Translations under genes and position numbers: made by a program
Part shown: positions 25,156 to 34,881 of the stretch, one piece after another
Numbering within the stretch: the stretch's first letter is position 1
Layout of the letters: each line of letters starts with the position of its first letter
DNA from: Thermogemmatispora sp.
GTDB lineage: Bacteria; Chloroflexota; Ktedonobacteria; Ktedonobacterales; Ktedonobacteraceae
NCBI RefSeq assembly: GCF_019683635.1
Contig: NZ_JADGIA010000006.1
Span: 1-58,192, forward strand
Direction of reading: 5' to 3'
DNA: 58,192 nt
Notes under the pieces: model-generated
Told to the model about the DNA's origin: nothing
Database searches by the model: none
What the model saw: the letters and a program-made list of their open reading frames with translations, nothing else

Positions 25156-25872
25156 ATGGACGTTGAGGGAGCATACACACTCCAGGCAACACCTGAAGAA
25201 GTATGGAAATGCCTGATGGATCAACAGATTCTCCGCCAGGCTCTGCCCGGAGTGGAGCACCTGGAGGCCCTGGACGAGAATCGCTATGCCATCAGGCTCG
25301 CTGTCAGGCATGCACCGCTGCGAGGCAGTTACGAGGGGATGGTCACAATCTCTGATCAAGACTATCCTCACTGCTATCGCATCGCCGTCGAAGGTGAGAG
25401 CCGCCACGGCCCGGTGCGGGGAGAAGGTTGGGTGCGTTTGCTGCGGCGCGAGCACAATACCGTTGTCTCCTATCAGGGAGTCTTGCAGGTAGGGAGGACT
25501 GGTCTCTTGCCCGCGCCCGTGCTGCGCGGCACAACCAAAATGCTCATCCAGCAGTTCTTCCTGGGCCTGGCGGATCAGCTGCGCGCGATGCGCCCGCCTG
25601 AAATCGAGGAGGCTGCCGAGTCAGCGGCCCAGCCAGACCAGGTGAGCGCTCAGCATCAGGAGAGGGCATGGTCGCCAGAGATCGTCAATGCTGCTGGATC
25701 AGGTCTACAAGCCAGGGGGAGAACGCCGCTCCATAGTCTGGTGCGCCGTCTTCACCTCGGCGGTGGTGACCCGCGAGCAGAAGAGCGCTGGGTTCAGACG
25801 ATCCGCCGTACGGCTATGCTGGCGGTCTTGCTCTTGCTCGTCTGGGTAGGAACCAGGCTGCCACGGCGGTAG
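25156..25872 (+). CDS. CoxG-like SRPBCC protein with C-terminal anchor
   Basis: A 238-residue protein. Residues 1-150 match the CoxG/SRPBCC fold: GAYTLQATPEEVWKCLMDQQILRQALPGVEHLE, then YEGMVTISDQDYPHCYRIAVEGESRHGPVRGEGWVRL. CoxG proteins help recruit or mature aerobic CO dehydrogenase and related molybdenum hydroxylases at the membrane. A polar linker and a single C-terminal helix (TAMLAVLLLLVWVGTRL, about 216-232) followed by RR would anchor it, as in known CoxG. No coxLMS genes are in the window, so the partner hydroxylase is elsewhere. ATG 25156 has AAGGAAT upstream. Confidence 0.82.
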   Translation: MDVEGAYTLQATPEEVWKCLMDQQILRQALPGVEHLEALDENRYAIRLAVRHAPLRGSYEGMVTISDQDYPHCYRIAVEGESRHGPVRGEGWVRLLRREHNTVVSYQGVLQVGRTGLLPAPVLRGTTKMLIQQFFLGLADQLRAMRPPEIEEAAESAAQPDQVSAQHQERAWSPEIVNAAGSGLQARGRTPLHSLVRRLHLGGGDPRAEERWVQTIRRTAMLAVLLLLVWVGTRLPRR

Positions 25873-26319
25873 TTGTGCTGGCTTGATGGCCCACCCGCCA
25901 GGTTCTCTGTTCCGGTTCTCAGGTCGGTCAGGTATTGGGAAGAGGGAAAGGCGACTTTCCTGGCCTCTCATCGCGCTTCCTGATCTGGCGCTGCCTGGTT
26001 CCTCTCCTCTCTATCCGCAGGGCGAGCGAGCGTAATCGGAGCGGAGAACCTGCTGGCAGCGTGCGGCAAACACCACACCAAGCAAAGGCGAGGGTGTCCG
26101 TCAGTTGCTCTCTCGCCATGCTATTGATGTGCTTACTTGCGGTCATCTGCTGCTCTGCCCTGCCAGACGCTGCCAGAGATCACCCTTCCTTTTCTTCCTC
26201 TATTGATCGCTGTCTTGTTCTCCGCCACCTGATTGCTCTCGGGCTGCTCTAGAAGCAGCCAGTTTGCCTTATGGGCTTTGCTTTGTTCCTGTCTTCTGAC
26301 CGGAGGCTTGTCCAGCGGC
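25873..26319. other. Gene-free spacer between convergent genes
   Basis: 447 bases between the ends of the CoxG-like gene and the minus-strand membrane protein. Open frames here lack family features. I see no T-tailed terminator or repeat. Confidence 0.4.
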
Positions 26320-26823
26320 CTACTGGCGATGGCCGAGGTAGGTGCGTACGCACAGCGTGAAGAGCAGGTAGCCCAGATAGAAAGCGATCAGGTACTGAAG
26401 GAGATCGAAGACGCCCGCTAAGGGGCTATCCCAGACAATGTAGCCGCTTGCCGTCGCCGCGCGGGCGTAATCGAAGAGTGCGCGCAGCAGAGGCGTAGCT
26501 ACCAGGAGGGCAATCGCTACCCACTGCCAGGAATGGCGACGCCAGAGCAGCCAGATGGCCAGATAGCCAATGCCCCCGTAGATAAAGATATCAGGAATAT
26601 AGAAGGGCAGAGGCAGATGGAGAACCAGGCCCGGAAGCGTATAATGCCACAAATGGACATAATAGGCCAGGAGATCGGCCAGCATATTGATCACTGCCAT
26701 CCCGAGGCCGCCTAACAGTGCCGCCAGCGTCGGCACGCGTCCGGGCCGGGTGAAGAGCAGCACGGCCAGGTAGACCACCAGGATAAAGGGCACATCCAGC
26801 ACAAGATAGGCTACCAGATCCAT
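26320..26823 (-). CDS. Multi-pass membrane protein, unknown
   Basis: A 167-residue protein with about five hydrophobic helices (LVAYLVLDVPFILVVYLAVLLF; LAALLGGLGMAVINMLADLLAYY; IPDIFIYGGIGYLAIWLL; WVAIALLVATPLL; LLQYLIAFYLGYLLFTL). The start at ATG 26823 is preferred, because the longer frame from 26844 would begin inside a GGGAGG ribosome-binding-like site, although its spacing of 13 is long; TTG 26826 is possible. No family is recognised and no function is assigned. It diverges from nadE. Confidence 0.7.
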   Translation of the reverse strand: MDLVAYLVLDVPFILVVYLAVLLFTRPGRVPTLAALLGGLGMAVINMLADLLAYYVHLWHYTLPGLVLHLPLPFYIPDIFIYGGIGYLAIWLLWRRHSWQWVAIALLVATPLLRALFDYARAATASGYIVWDSPLAGVFDLLQYLIAFYLGYLLFTLCVRTYLGHRQ

Positions 26824-26960
26824 CAAGGGGAAAGAACCTCCCAACGCTGAGTCAGTTGTAATATTATGGTAAAAATTTCGCCACTCTGCCAGCCGCCGGC
26901 GTTACCTGCGAGCGCAGTTGCAATCGCAGTCGCAGCGCTGGCAAGGAAGGGAGCCTTCCC

Positions 26961-28733
26961 ATGCATATCGTACCCCTGCGTATTGCGCTAGCGCAGATCA
27001 ACGTCACGGTCGGCGACCTGGACGGTAACGCCGAGAAAATCTGGACGGCTATGCGTGAGGCGCATCAGGCAGGTGCGCACATTGTCTGCACACCGGAGCT
27101 AGCGCTTACTGGCTATCCGCCCGAGGACTTACTGCTCAAGCCGGGCTTCGTTTCTGCGAACCTGCGCCGTCTGCAGTGGCTTATTGAGCGTAGCCAGGAG
27201 CTGCCTGGCCTGACAGCAATCATCGGCTATGTCGATCGTGACGAAGACATCTACAATGCGGCAGCGGTCATAGGCGATGGGCGCCTCTACGGCACCTATC
27301 ATAAACACTATCTGCCGAACTACGGCGTCTTCGACGAGTATCGCTATTTCCAGGCCGGGCGAACGGCGCCGCTCTTCCTGATCAATGGCGTCCATGTTGG
27401 CATTACGATCTGCGAGGATATCTGGTATCCGACTGGCCCTTTGACTCTGCAGGCCCATGCTGGTGCCGAGGTGATTATCAATATCAATGGTTCGCCCTAT
27501 CACGCCGGCAAGCGCCATTTCCGTGAGCAGATGCTGGCAACGCGAGCCGCCGACAACGGCCTCATTGTGGCCTACCTGAACCTTGTTGGTGGACAGGACG
27601 AACTTGTTTTTGATGGCGGTAGCATGGTGTTCAATGAGCAGGGCCGGCTGATAGCCCGCGCCAAACAATTTGAAGAAGATCTCCTGGTCGTTGATCTCGA
27701 CGTCGCCTCTGTCTTCCGCTCGCGGCTGCACGATCCCCGCCGGCGCCAGGAGCGACTGGAGCTGCGCCCCGAAGAAGTACCCGTGATTGTAGTCTCATCT
27801 GAGAGCACGTCTCCACCAACGCTGAGCGGGCGCCCGCTGCTTGGCACCGGCCAGCGTATCGAGCCGGCTCTGGAGCGGCTGGCGGAGATCTATGCGGCCC
27901 TCGTCTTGGGAACGCGCGACTATGTGCGCAAGACCGGTTTCAGCAAAGCGATCGTCGGACTCTCGGGAGGCATCGACTCCTCCCTGACGGCAGTCATTGC
28001 CGCTGATGCTTTGGGACCCGAGAACGTCCTCGGTGTTTCTATGCCTTCAGCCTACTCCTCCGAGGGGAGCAAGACCGATGCCCGGCAACTGGCGGAAAAC
28101 CTGGGCATCCAGCTGATCACTGTCCCCATTGAAGAGATCTTCCGCACCTCGTTGCGCGTCATGGCGCCGGCCCTGGGCGAAGGCGACCACGGCCTGGCCG
28201 CCGAGAATCTGCAGGCACGTATTCGCGGCAACATCCTGATGACCATTTCCAACAAACTGGGGCCGATTGTGCTCACCACTGGCAACAAGTCGGAGATGGC
28301 CACTGGCTACAGCACTCTCTACGGCGATATGGCCGGCGGCTTCGCCGTTCTCAAGGACGTACCCAAGACCCTGGTATACGAGCTGAGCCGCTACCGTAAT
28401 TCATTGGGTGAGCGCCCGGTCATTCCGCAGGCAGTTTTGGAGAAAGCGCCCTCAGCCGAGCTGCGTCCGGGCCAGAAGGATACTGATAGCCTGCCGCCCT
28501 ATGAGCTGCTTGACCCTATTCTCCAGGCCTATGCTGAGGAAGATCGCAGCTTTGAGGAGATGGTGGCGATGGGTTTCGACCCGGCCCTGGTCGAGCGCGT
28601 CATGCAGCTTGTCGATCGGAGCGAGTACAAGCGCCGTCAGGCTCCGCCGGGGGTGAAGATAACACCACGCGCTTTTGGGCGCGATCGTCGCCTACCGATT
28701 ACCAACCGCTACCGCGATCGTCCCGAAGCATAG
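26961..28733 (+). CDS. nadE: Glutamine-dependent NAD+ synthetase
   Basis: A 590-residue two-domain enzyme that amidates nicotinic acid adenine dinucleotide to NAD+ using glutamine. The N-terminal nitrilase-type glutaminase has its Glu-Lys-Cys triad in [33 protein letters not shown] and [11 protein letters not shown]. The C-terminal synthetase domain has the PP-loop [21 protein letters not shown] (about 334-354) and [23 protein letters not shown]. An ammonia channel joins the two in known enzymes. The length is normal for the bacterial fused form. ATG 26961 follows AAGGAAGGGAG. Confidence 0.97.
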   Translation: MHIVPLRIALAQINVTVGDLDGNAEKIWTAMREAHQAGAHIVCTPELALTGYPPEDLLLKPGFVSANLRRLQWLIERSQELPGLTAIIGYVDRDEDIYNAAAVIGDGRLYGTYHKHYLPNYGVFDEYRYFQAGRTAPLFLINGVHVGITICEDIWYPTGPLTLQAHAGAEVIININGSPYHAGKRHFREQMLATRAADNGLIVAYLNLVGGQDELVFDGGSMVFNEQGRLIARAKQFEEDLLVVDLDVASVFRSRLHDPRRRQERLELRPEEVPVIVVSSESTSPPTLSGRPLLGTGQRIEPALERLAEIYAALVLGTRDYVRKTGFSKAIVGLSGGIDSSLTAVIAADALGPENVLGVSMPSAYSSEGSKTDARQLAENLGIQLITVPIEEIFRTSLRVMAPALGEGDHGLAAENLQARIRGNILMTISNKLGPIVLTTGNKSEMATGYSTLYGDMAGGFAVLKDVPKTLVYELSRYRNSLGERPVIPQAVLEKAPSAELRPGQKDTDSLPPYELLDPILQAYAEEDRSFEEMVAMGFDPALVERVMQLVDRSEYKRRQAPPGVKITPRAFGRDRRLPITNRYRDRPEA

Positions 28734-28878
28734 GGACCGGTGCAGTACTGCCGCTTCCCGAGGCGACTGGCGTCCTGTGCCGCTGAGCGCCAGCCCTGTG
28801 CCCCTGACCGATGGGCCGAGAGCAACCGGTTAAAAAAGCTGTCAGGCACGTTCCTTCTATAGAGGTTATCCGATCTGG

Positions 28879-28884
28879 TATACT
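28879..28884 (+). promoter_or_regulatory. Likely glmS -10 box (TATACT)
   Basis: TATACT lies about 37 bases before the ribozyme cleavage site. The -35 region (TTCTAT, 18 bases upstream) is weak. Confidence 0.45.
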
Positions 28885-28920
28885 TAGAACTACCAACCGG
28901 TGCTTTGATCGTCCCAGTGA

Positions 28921-29070
28921 GTAGCGCAAGGGCCGGGCTGCAGGAGGGGCCACGGCTGACGAGGTGGGGGCTGTTCGGACAATCAGCGGGGAGCCCCCAG
29001 GGGAGATCACTTCCCTGTGAAGGGAGCGTACAAAACTGGCTGGTAACGGCCAGGACAAAACGCTCTCAGT
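28921..29070 (+). ncRNA. glmS self-cleaving ribozyme/riboswitch
   Basis: The element shows the glmS ribozyme layout in order. The cleavage context A-GCGC puts cleavage between A28923 and G28924. A P1 helix is GGCCG (28931-28935) with CGGCT (28953-28957). The invariant core GACGAGG is at 28958-28964. GGGGGCT (28966-28972) pairs with AGCCCCC (28992-28998). A small hairpin is at 28999-29016. The 3' module has GAGCGT (29024-29029) pairing with ACGCTC (29060-29065) and enclosing ACAAAA, the CTGGC/GCCAG hairpin and GACAAAA, exactly the pattern in the Bacillus element. In known cases glucosamine-6-phosphate triggers cleavage and lowers glmS expression. Confidence 0.9.
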
Positions 29071-29202
29071 GATATAGCTGGAACAGGGCTATTCTGGGCG
29101 GAAGAAAGCATCGTCCAGGCACCGGGGACGACTTTCCGCGACAGCCTGGAGCAAACCTGTTCTCTCTATACCACATCACAGACGGAAAGGATACCCTGCC
29201 TC

Positions 29203-31074
29203 ATGTGCGGGATTATTGGCTACGTCGGTGCCGCTGGCACCGATGTTACTTCCATTTTGCTTGACGGGCTACGTCGACTTGAATACCGGGGCTATGACTC
29301 TACTGGCATCGCTGTTCTGACTGCCAGTGGTGAATTGCAGGTCTGTCGCCGCGCAGGCAAGCTGGCCAATCTGGCGGCAGCGGTTGAGAATGGGGCTCGT
29401 CCCGCCCCCGGTTCACTGGGTATCGGCCATACCCGCTGGGCCACCCACGGGCGCCCCAGCGATACTAACGCCCACCCGCATGCCGACTGCGATGGGCTAA
29501 TCACCGTGGTGCATAACGGCATTATCGAGAACTATGCCGAGTTGCGCCAGCGTCTGGAACAGGAAGGCCACAGCTTCCGCTCCGAGACCGACACTGAGGT
29601 GCTGGCTCATCTCGTCGAGCGCGCCTATCGAGGCGAGGCGCAGGGTGATCTGCTGGAGGCCGTGCGTCTGGCGCTGCAGCACGTGCGCGGCTCCTACGCC
29701 ATTGCCGTCCTCTGTCGCGAGCAGCCACAGCTCCTGGTTGGGGCGCGCTACAACGGCCCCTTCCTGGTAGTGGGCCTGGGCGAGCGCGAGCACTTCCTGG
29801 CCTCCGATATTGCCACCTTCCTCAAGTATACGAGGCGCGTCGTCATCATTGACGAAGGGGAGCTAGTGGCGCTGCGGCCCGAGGGCCTCACCATTCAACG
29901 TCTGGATGGCACCTTTGTCGAGCGGGCCCCGACCACCGTCGAGTGGGACGCCGAAGCCGCTGAGAAGGGGGGCTACCCTCACTTCATGCTCAAAGAGATT
30001 TATGAGCAGCCAGAGGCTCTCAAGCGCTCGCTGCTGGGGCGCGTTCGGGCTGGTCAACTATACCTGCCCGAGTTGGAGACGCTCCAGCGCTCAGGGGCCT
30101 TGGAGAAGGTCAGGCGCATAGTCATCGTCGCCTGCGGTACCTCCTATCATGCTGGCCTGGTAGGCAAATACGTCATCGAGCGCTGGGCGCGTCTCCCCGT
30201 CGAAGTCATCACGGCGGGCGAGTTCCGCTACGCTGATCCTCTGGTTGGACCGGACACCCTTTGTATCGCTGTCACCCAATCGGGAGAGACCGCCGATGTG
30301 CTCGTCAGCACGCGTCAGGCACGGGAACAGGGGGCGCCGGTCGTGGCCATTACTAACGTGGTGGCCAGTGCTGTGACGCGGCTGGCCGACGCTGTGCTCT
30401 ATATTCAGGCGGGACCGGAGATCTGCGTCGTCGCCACCAAGACTTTCATCGCCACGCTGGCCCAGCTCTACCTGCTTGGCCTCTTCCTTGGACTCCAGCG
30501 AGGCACCCTACATCCCGAGCGAGTCGCCGAGGTCTTGCAGGCCCTGGAGCAGCTGCCAGCGCAAATTCAGCGGATTCTCGACCGGGCTGCGGCAGCGGAT
30601 GACCCCATTGCGCCACTGGCCCGCGAGCTGGCTCCGCTCCACAGCGTCATGTTCATCGGGCGCGGCGTGGGTTATCCGACGGCCCTGGAGGGCGCTCTCA
30701 AGCTCAAGGAGGTTTCCTACATCCACGCCGAGGGCTTTCCTGCTGGAGAACTCAAGCACGGCTCCATCGCCCTGCTTGATCCCGAGACGCCGCTGGTGGC
30801 CATCGCCACGGCCTCGCACGTCTACGAAAAGGTGGTCAGCAACATGCAGCAGGTGCGTGCGCGTGACGCGCGTGTAATCGCGGTGGCTACCGAGGGAGAC
30901 GAAGCCATTCGTGAACATGCCGATGTGGTACTCTACGTACCGCCGACGCTGGAAGAGCTAAGCCCGGTGCTGGCGGCGATTCCCCTCCAGCTCCTGGCCT
31001 ATCACACGGCGGTTGCTCGTGGCTGCAACGTCGATCAGCCGCGCAACCTGGCGAAGTCGGTCACAGTGGAGTAG
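29203..31074 (+). CDS. glmS: Glutamine--fructose-6-phosphate aminotransferase
   Basis: A 623-residue enzyme, slightly longer than the usual 600-610, making glucosamine-6-phosphate for cell-wall amino sugars. The N-terminal glutamine amidotransferase domain starts MCGIIGYVG with the nucleophile Cys2 and contains TRWATHGRPSDTNAHPH and VHNGIIENYAELR. Two SIS domains follow, with IVACGTSYHAGLVGKYVIE and CIAVTQSGETADVLVSTRQA (sugar phosphate binding). The C-terminal LAKSVTVE ends as in other GlmS proteins. It starts with ATG 29203 after GGAAAGGA, 133 bp beyond the ribozyme that should control it. Confidence 0.98.
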   Translation: MCGIIGYVGAAGTDVTSILLDGLRRLEYRGYDSTGIAVLTASGELQVCRRAGKLANLAAAVENGARPAPGSLGIGHTRWATHGRPSDTNAHPHADCDGLITVVHNGIIENYAELRQRLEQEGHSFRSETDTEVLAHLVERAYRGEAQGDLLEAVRLALQHVRGSYAIAVLCREQPQLLVGARYNGPFLVVGLGEREHFLASDIATFLKYTRRVVIIDEGELVALRPEGLTIQRLDGTFVERAPTTVEWDAEAAEKGGYPHFMLKEIYEQPEALKRSLLGRVRAGQLYLPELETLQRSGALEKVRRIVIVACGTSYHAGLVGKYVIERWARLPVEVITAGEFRYADPLVGPDTLCIAVTQSGETADVLVSTRQAREQGAPVVAITNVVASAVTRLADAVLYIQAGPEICVVATKTFIATLAQLYLLGLFLGLQRGTLHPERVAEVLQALEQLPAQIQRILDRAAAADDPIAPLARELAPLHSVMFIGRGVGYPTALEGALKLKEVSYIHAEGFPAGELKHGSIALLDPETPLVAIATASHVYEKVVSNMQQVRARDARVIAVATEGDEAIREHADVVLYVPPTLEELSPVLAAIPLQLLAYHTAVARGCNVDQPRNLAKSVTVE

Positions 31075-31171
31075 CCAGGGGATGCCTGGTCTGGAGCTGC
31101 CAGCGCAGTTCACTCGCCAGCCGGTCTGATGATCCTGCCGTCTGGCATCCAGGGGGACAGCCGGGCAGTGC

Positions 31172-31218
31172 CGAACAACAAGGGTCCGCTTCCTTTTAGG
31201 GGAAGCGGACCCTGTTCG
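31172..31218. terminator. Long GC hairpin between glmS and lytic transglycosylase
   Basis: AGGGTCCGCTTCC (31181-31193) and GGAAGCGGACCCT (31201-31213) form a perfect 13-bp stem. Outer CGAAC/GTTCG extends it across a small bulge. It sits between convergent genes, but neither side has a T-run, so bidirectional termination would need other factors. Confidence 0.6.
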
Positions 31219-31364
31219 TTGCGAGATGGTTGCAGCCGGAGGATCGTGAAGGAAGAAGTGTCGCAGGGTTAAAGGGTAAAGAGAATCTGCTCAGTGCAAC
31301 AGTGGGCATTGCCGGCTGCTGGGCTGCTCGGAGCGAGACTATACCTGATCCGTGCATAGCTGGA

Positions 31365-32597
31365 TCAGATGCCCATAATGCGATAGACGTAGTTCTGGGT
31401 TTCGGCTGGCATGCAGCTCAGCCAGGCGCCGCCACAGGCGTTCAGGGCGTTTTGCAGGTTGCCGGAGCCAGCGTTGTAGGCGGCCAGGGCTTTGGCGTAG
31501 TCGCCGCCGTAGCTGCGGGCATAGCTGGCCATCAGACGAGCAGCTCCGCGCAGGGCCTCAACTGGATTCCAGGGATCAATGCCCAGGCCAGCGGCGGTAC
31601 TGGGCAGAAACTGAGCGATGCCCACGGCGCCCGCGGGCGAGACCGCGTATGGGTTGAAGCCGCTCTCGACATTGATCTGACGCACGAAGTAGACAGGCGA
31701 GATGCCGGCGTCGAGGGCAGCTTGCTGGGCGACGAGGACATAGGGGCTGTTAGGAATGGTCATGAATGGCAGATTGGCTGGATTAAAATTGAAGACCGGC
31801 GTGCCTCCTCCGTTGTTGGCGTCCGCGGGTTGCTGGTGAGCGGCAATCTGCCAGGCAGTTTGCTGATTCTGAATCCACTCTCTGATTCCGCCGAGGAGAG
31901 GGACGGCGTTTCCCCCGGCCAGCGGTGAGAGCGTAAGCATCGTCGCCAGGATCGCCATGACCAGCACTGTGAAAATAATGCCCTGACGCTGGCGGACGCT
32001 CAGACGGCGTGGATTCACCGGCTCCTGCACTGGCTGCCGGGGACGCTCGGCGGGAATAACCACCATACGGCGTGGCTGCTCCAGCGTCGCTTGCAAAGCG
32101 GTGAGCAGATCAGCTAGATTGCCAGTGGTCTGAGGCTGACGCGGCAGCTCAGCGAGCTGGTCGGTCGTCACTGAGCCTTCTACCAGGACCGATGTTGACA
32201 GTGGCTGAGAGGCCACAGCGGGTGGTGAGGCTGGCAAGGCTGTTGACTCGGACCCCGCACCTGGGGAGATGGCCAGGTATTGATCGGTCGTCGGCGTCAG
32301 CTGCCTCCGCAGCGGCTCCGTGGTGAAAGGAGCAGTGGCACCGGAAGCACCGGGCTGGCCTTGAGGGAGCGAGCGGCTGGATGTTGTGGAGAGCGGCCCG
32401 GTCGCCGGCAAAGAAAGCGGCCCAAAGGGGGCGAACTGACGAGGGACCTGCTCACCAGGCATGGCTGTGGTCTGCGTTTGGAATGGAGCCTGTACTCCTG
32501 AAGCCGAACCTGCTAAGTGCACTCCTTGTGCCTGCTCGCCCGCCGACTCAGACTCTCCAACATCCTGAAACGGCGGGAACGGGCGAAACTGCGGCAT
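31365..32597 (-). CDS. Membrane-anchored lytic transglycosylase (SLT)
   Basis: A 410-residue protein. About 200 residues of low-complexity, presumably cytoplasmic sequence (Gln/Pro/Ser-rich) precede one membrane helix (GIIFTVLVMAILATMLTLSP). The extracellular SLT domain (about 290-405) follows: AALDAGISPVYFVRQINVESGFNPYAVS with the catalytic glutamate, GAVGIAQFLPSTAAGLG, and AYNAGSGNLQNALNACGG. It cleaves the glycan strands of peptidoglycan. The long intracellular N-terminus mirrors the LCP protein at 5862, so both cell-wall enzymes here have disordered cytoplasmic tails. The start ATG 32597 has no obvious strong SD. Confidence 0.9.
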   Translation of the reverse strand: MPQFRPFPPFQDVGESESAGEQAQGVHLAGSASGVQAPFQTQTTAMPGEQVPRQFAPFGPLSLPATGPLSTTSSRSLPQGQPGASGATAPFTTEPLRRQLTPTTDQYLAISPGAGSESTALPASPPAVASQPLSTSVLVEGSVTTDQLAELPRQPQTTGNLADLLTALQATLEQPRRMVVIPAERPRQPVQEPVNPRRLSVRQRQGIIFTVLVMAILATMLTLSPLAGGNAVPLLGGIREWIQNQQTAWQIAAHQQPADANNGGGTPVFNFNPANLPFMTIPNSPYVLVAQQAALDAGISPVYFVRQINVESGFNPYAVSPAGAVGIAQFLPSTAAGLGIDPWNPVEALRGAARLMASYARSYGGDYAKALAAYNAGSGNLQNALNACGGAWLSCMPAETQNYVYRIMGI

Positions 32598-32813
32598 GTC
32601 TGATCAACCTCGCTGCTCTGCTGACGTTTTACCTGGTTGTGAGTCTACCTGCATAGACCAATGTGTGTCAATTTAGCCACGCGCAGGAGCAGCGCAAATT
32701 AGTACCAAACTCCCAAGCACCGGCCCCAGTCTTAACCCGGACACTCGATCTGATCCAGATAGAGCTAATGCCGCTAATATCAAATAAAGGGCAGGGCTGA
32801 GGTCCGCTCAGCT

Positions 32814-33824
32814 TCAGCTGGCTGATAGCCGGGCGCCTGTCTCGGAGGCGCTGGCCCCGAGCAGCTCGCTGGCCTGCCAGGCGCTAAGGTTGAGGCGCAA
32901 TGCTGTGAGAATAGCCTGCTGGGTTGGCGTTGTTGCCTGGAGCGAGCTATCTGGTGGCTGCCTGGAGAAGCCCACATAGAGCAGAGTGCGGGCCAGGCTG
33001 AGCGCTTCATAGTAGTTGGCGGTGGCCAGAGCCTCTAAGAGCACAGGCAGGGAGAATTGCAGGCGCCGGCGCGGCAGCAGGCGCAGCAGATCGCTGCTGT
33101 CAGCGACGACACTGTTACGCGCCCAGGGCAGGGCATCGTAGTCGCTGGCAATGGCCTGGGGGCTGGCGATTGCTCTGACGAGCAGACGCACGGCTCGCTG
33201 AGGAGCCTCGGCGCGCAGCAGGCGTGTCAGCGCGCTGGCGGCCCCCAGGCGAACGATGGGAGCCTCGTGAGCCTTGAGCAGGGCTGGCAGACGGGTGCGC
33301 ACGGACGGCTGATCGCCAGCAAGCTGCGCCAGGGCGAAAGCCAGCCCTGCTCGGGCGCGGGGCTCCTCTTCCTCTTCCAGGCGGCGCAGAAGGAGGGGCA
33401 GCAGCTGCTTGCACCCCTCGGGGAGCCAGGAACTCAGATAGAGACTATGCAGGCGCAGCTGAGGCTCGGGGGCCTCCACTAGCTCCAGATAAAGGGGCAG
33501 GCCCTGTAAGAGGGCGCGGCGCAGGCTCTCTTGCGCGCTGGCCGTACCTTCCGCACTCGACAGCGCTGACCGATCGCACCGATCGCGGGCCAGCTCGGCC
33601 AGCAGCAGCACGAGCGCAGCCCGGTCCGGCAGCTCCGGCTGACGCAGCAAGTTCAACAGGGCCGTCGCAATGGTTGCTTTGTCTTCTTCCGACCAGTCGC
33701 TCTTAAAAAGCCGGTAGAGGATAGCGCTACGGTGCGGCAGATCGTTCCAGGCTAGCTGCTGGACCAGAGAAAGTGGCGCCGCGAGCGCCCCGGCTTCGCT
33801 TGGTGTTTTCTTCTCGCTCTTCAT
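32814..33824 (-). CDS. HEAT-repeat-like helical protein
   Basis: A 336-residue protein of helical repeats, for example LVQQLAWNDLPHRSAILYRLF, LPLLLRRLEEEEEPRARAGLAFALAQLAG and ALLKAHEAPIVRLGAASALTRLLRAEAP. Paired helices of about 35 residues with A/L-rich patterns fit HEAT/ARM scaffolds for protein contacts. The start at ATG 33824 (MKSEKK) is chosen since upstream residues from 33953 look non-coding; the SD is weak, so this is uncertain. It has no catalytic motif. Confidence 0.7.
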   Translation of the reverse strand: MKSEKKTPSEAGALAAPLSLVQQLAWNDLPHRSAILYRLFKSDWSEEDKATIATALLNLLRQPELPDRAALVLLLAELARDRCDRSALSSAEGTASAQESLRRALLQGLPLYLELVEAPEPQLRLHSLYLSSWLPEGCKQLLPLLLRRLEEEEEPRARAGLAFALAQLAGDQPSVRTRLPALLKAHEAPIVRLGAASALTRLLRAEAPQRAVRLLVRAIASPQAIASDYDALPWARNSVVADSSDLLRLLPRRRLQFSLPVLLEALATANYYEALSLARTLLYVGFSRQPPDSSLQATTPTQQAILTALRLNLSAWQASELLGASASETGARLSAS

Positions 33825-34040
33825 GGTGGGCTCAAGCTGTCGCGTGGTGGGCCATCTTCGAAGCCGCCTATCCTGCCCATGACTGGCAGAGCAGGCACAA
33901 TATCTTGAACATATTTTCAGGATCTCCCTCTTATTCTCAGGCCGCCCGGCCAAAACGGAGAGGGTAATAAAGAACCAGACAGACTTAGATGATCAAGAGG
34001 CGCTGATCAGGTGGAGAAGTGCCGACAGTGGGGCAATCAG

Positions 34041-34613
34041 TCAAGCCGGGTCGATGATGAAAGCAGAGGTCAGCGTCGGTTGCACGATTAATTGACGATA
34101 GATCTCTCCCATGTGCTCAGGAGAATAGGGCATATCATGCTCGATCCACCACTGGATGAGAGCAATGGAAGAAGCAACCAGATGGTGGGCGGCAATTTCT
34201 GCTGGCACCGGGCTACCCGGACGCGGCTTGTTCTGGCGCAGGACGTTTTCGCTACCGCGCTGAATCACATGTTGAACAAGCGAGGCCGGCCCGCGACTCC
34301 CCAACAAAACCCGCACTACTTCGCTGTGGTCCGCCACATAGCGAAAGATGAGCTGACCGACAGCCGCCGGCTCCTTGCCCGACTGTTGCCCAAACAGGAT
34401 CTCCAGCAGCTCGTTAATGACTACATCTGCTGCATCACGCAGTAGTTCATCCTTATCGCGATAATGACGGAAAAAGGTAGCATAGCCGATATCTGCGCGC
34501 TCGGTGATGTCACGAATGGTGATGGCATCGTAGCCTTTCTCAGCAATCAAAGCCAGTAGTGCCTGGGCCAGCAAGTTCTGCGTGCGCTTCACGCGCCGAT
34601 CCCGGACGTGCAT
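34041..34613 (-). CDS. TetR/AcrR-family transcriptional regulator
   Basis: A 190-residue repressor. The helix-turn-helix is typical: LLALIAEKGYDAITIRDITERADIGYATFFRHYRDKDELL (about 15-54). The C-terminal helical domain, which binds an unknown ligand, has an AEIAAHHLVASSIALIQWWIEHDMPYSPEHMGEIYRQL ending typical of TetR_C. ATG 34613 gives a normal N-terminus; GGGAGG lies 13 bases upstream, a longish spacing. It diverges from a cytochrome P450 gene, with two inverted repeats in the 268-bp spacer, so it probably controls itself and the P450. Confidence 0.86.
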   Translation of the reverse strand: MHVRDRRVKRTQNLLAQALLALIAEKGYDAITIRDITERADIGYATFFRHYRDKDELLRDAADVVINELLEILFGQQSGKEPAAVGQLIFRYVADHSEVVRVLLGSRGPASLVQHVIQRGSENVLRQNKPRPGSPVPAEIAAHHLVASSIALIQWWIEHDMPYSPEHMGEIYRQLIVQPTLTSAFIIDPA

Positions 34614-34693
34614 GCTCGGATATACGCCTCCCCCAGTAAAAAGGACTGCTCGCCGCGCCATAACCAGCAAACGGCAGAGCTTGCCGCCTGTAC

Positions 34694-34710
34694 CGTGCTA
34701 TTATAGCACG
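34694..34710 (-). promoter_or_regulatory. TetR promoter -10 embedded in a palindrome
   Basis: CGTGCTATTATAGCACG is a perfect inverted repeat (seven-base arms, TTA centre). On the minus strand it contains TGCTATAAT, the extended -10 facing the tetR gene. A repressor bound here would block it. Confidence 0.6.
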
Positions 34711-34795
34711 TCCGGCCAGAAGGCGCGCGCCGACCCTCAGCAGCGGGCCGGCCTCTCGCCTCCCCCCTCCCACAGATTTGATATTATGAATATAC

Positions 34796-34816
34796 TATGA
34801 TATACTATGTATCATA
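34796..34816. promoter_or_regulatory. Inverted repeat operator before P450 gene
   Basis: TATGATA (34796-34802) and TATCATA (34810-34816) are perfect arms around TACTATG. A tandem TATACTATGA repeat (34791-34809) overlaps it and supplies two TATACT -10 boxes facing the P450. This is a good candidate site for the divergent TetR. Confidence 0.6.
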
Positions 34817-34881
34817 AAGGGCGAAGGTCAGAGACCCAGCTTCATGAAGTAGAGGTCCAGAGATGAGAGGAGAGGCCAACA

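Noticed and set aside
31230-31928. Plus-strand 232-residue frame
   Set aside because: It is antisense to the well-supported lytic transglycosylase and shows no family features.
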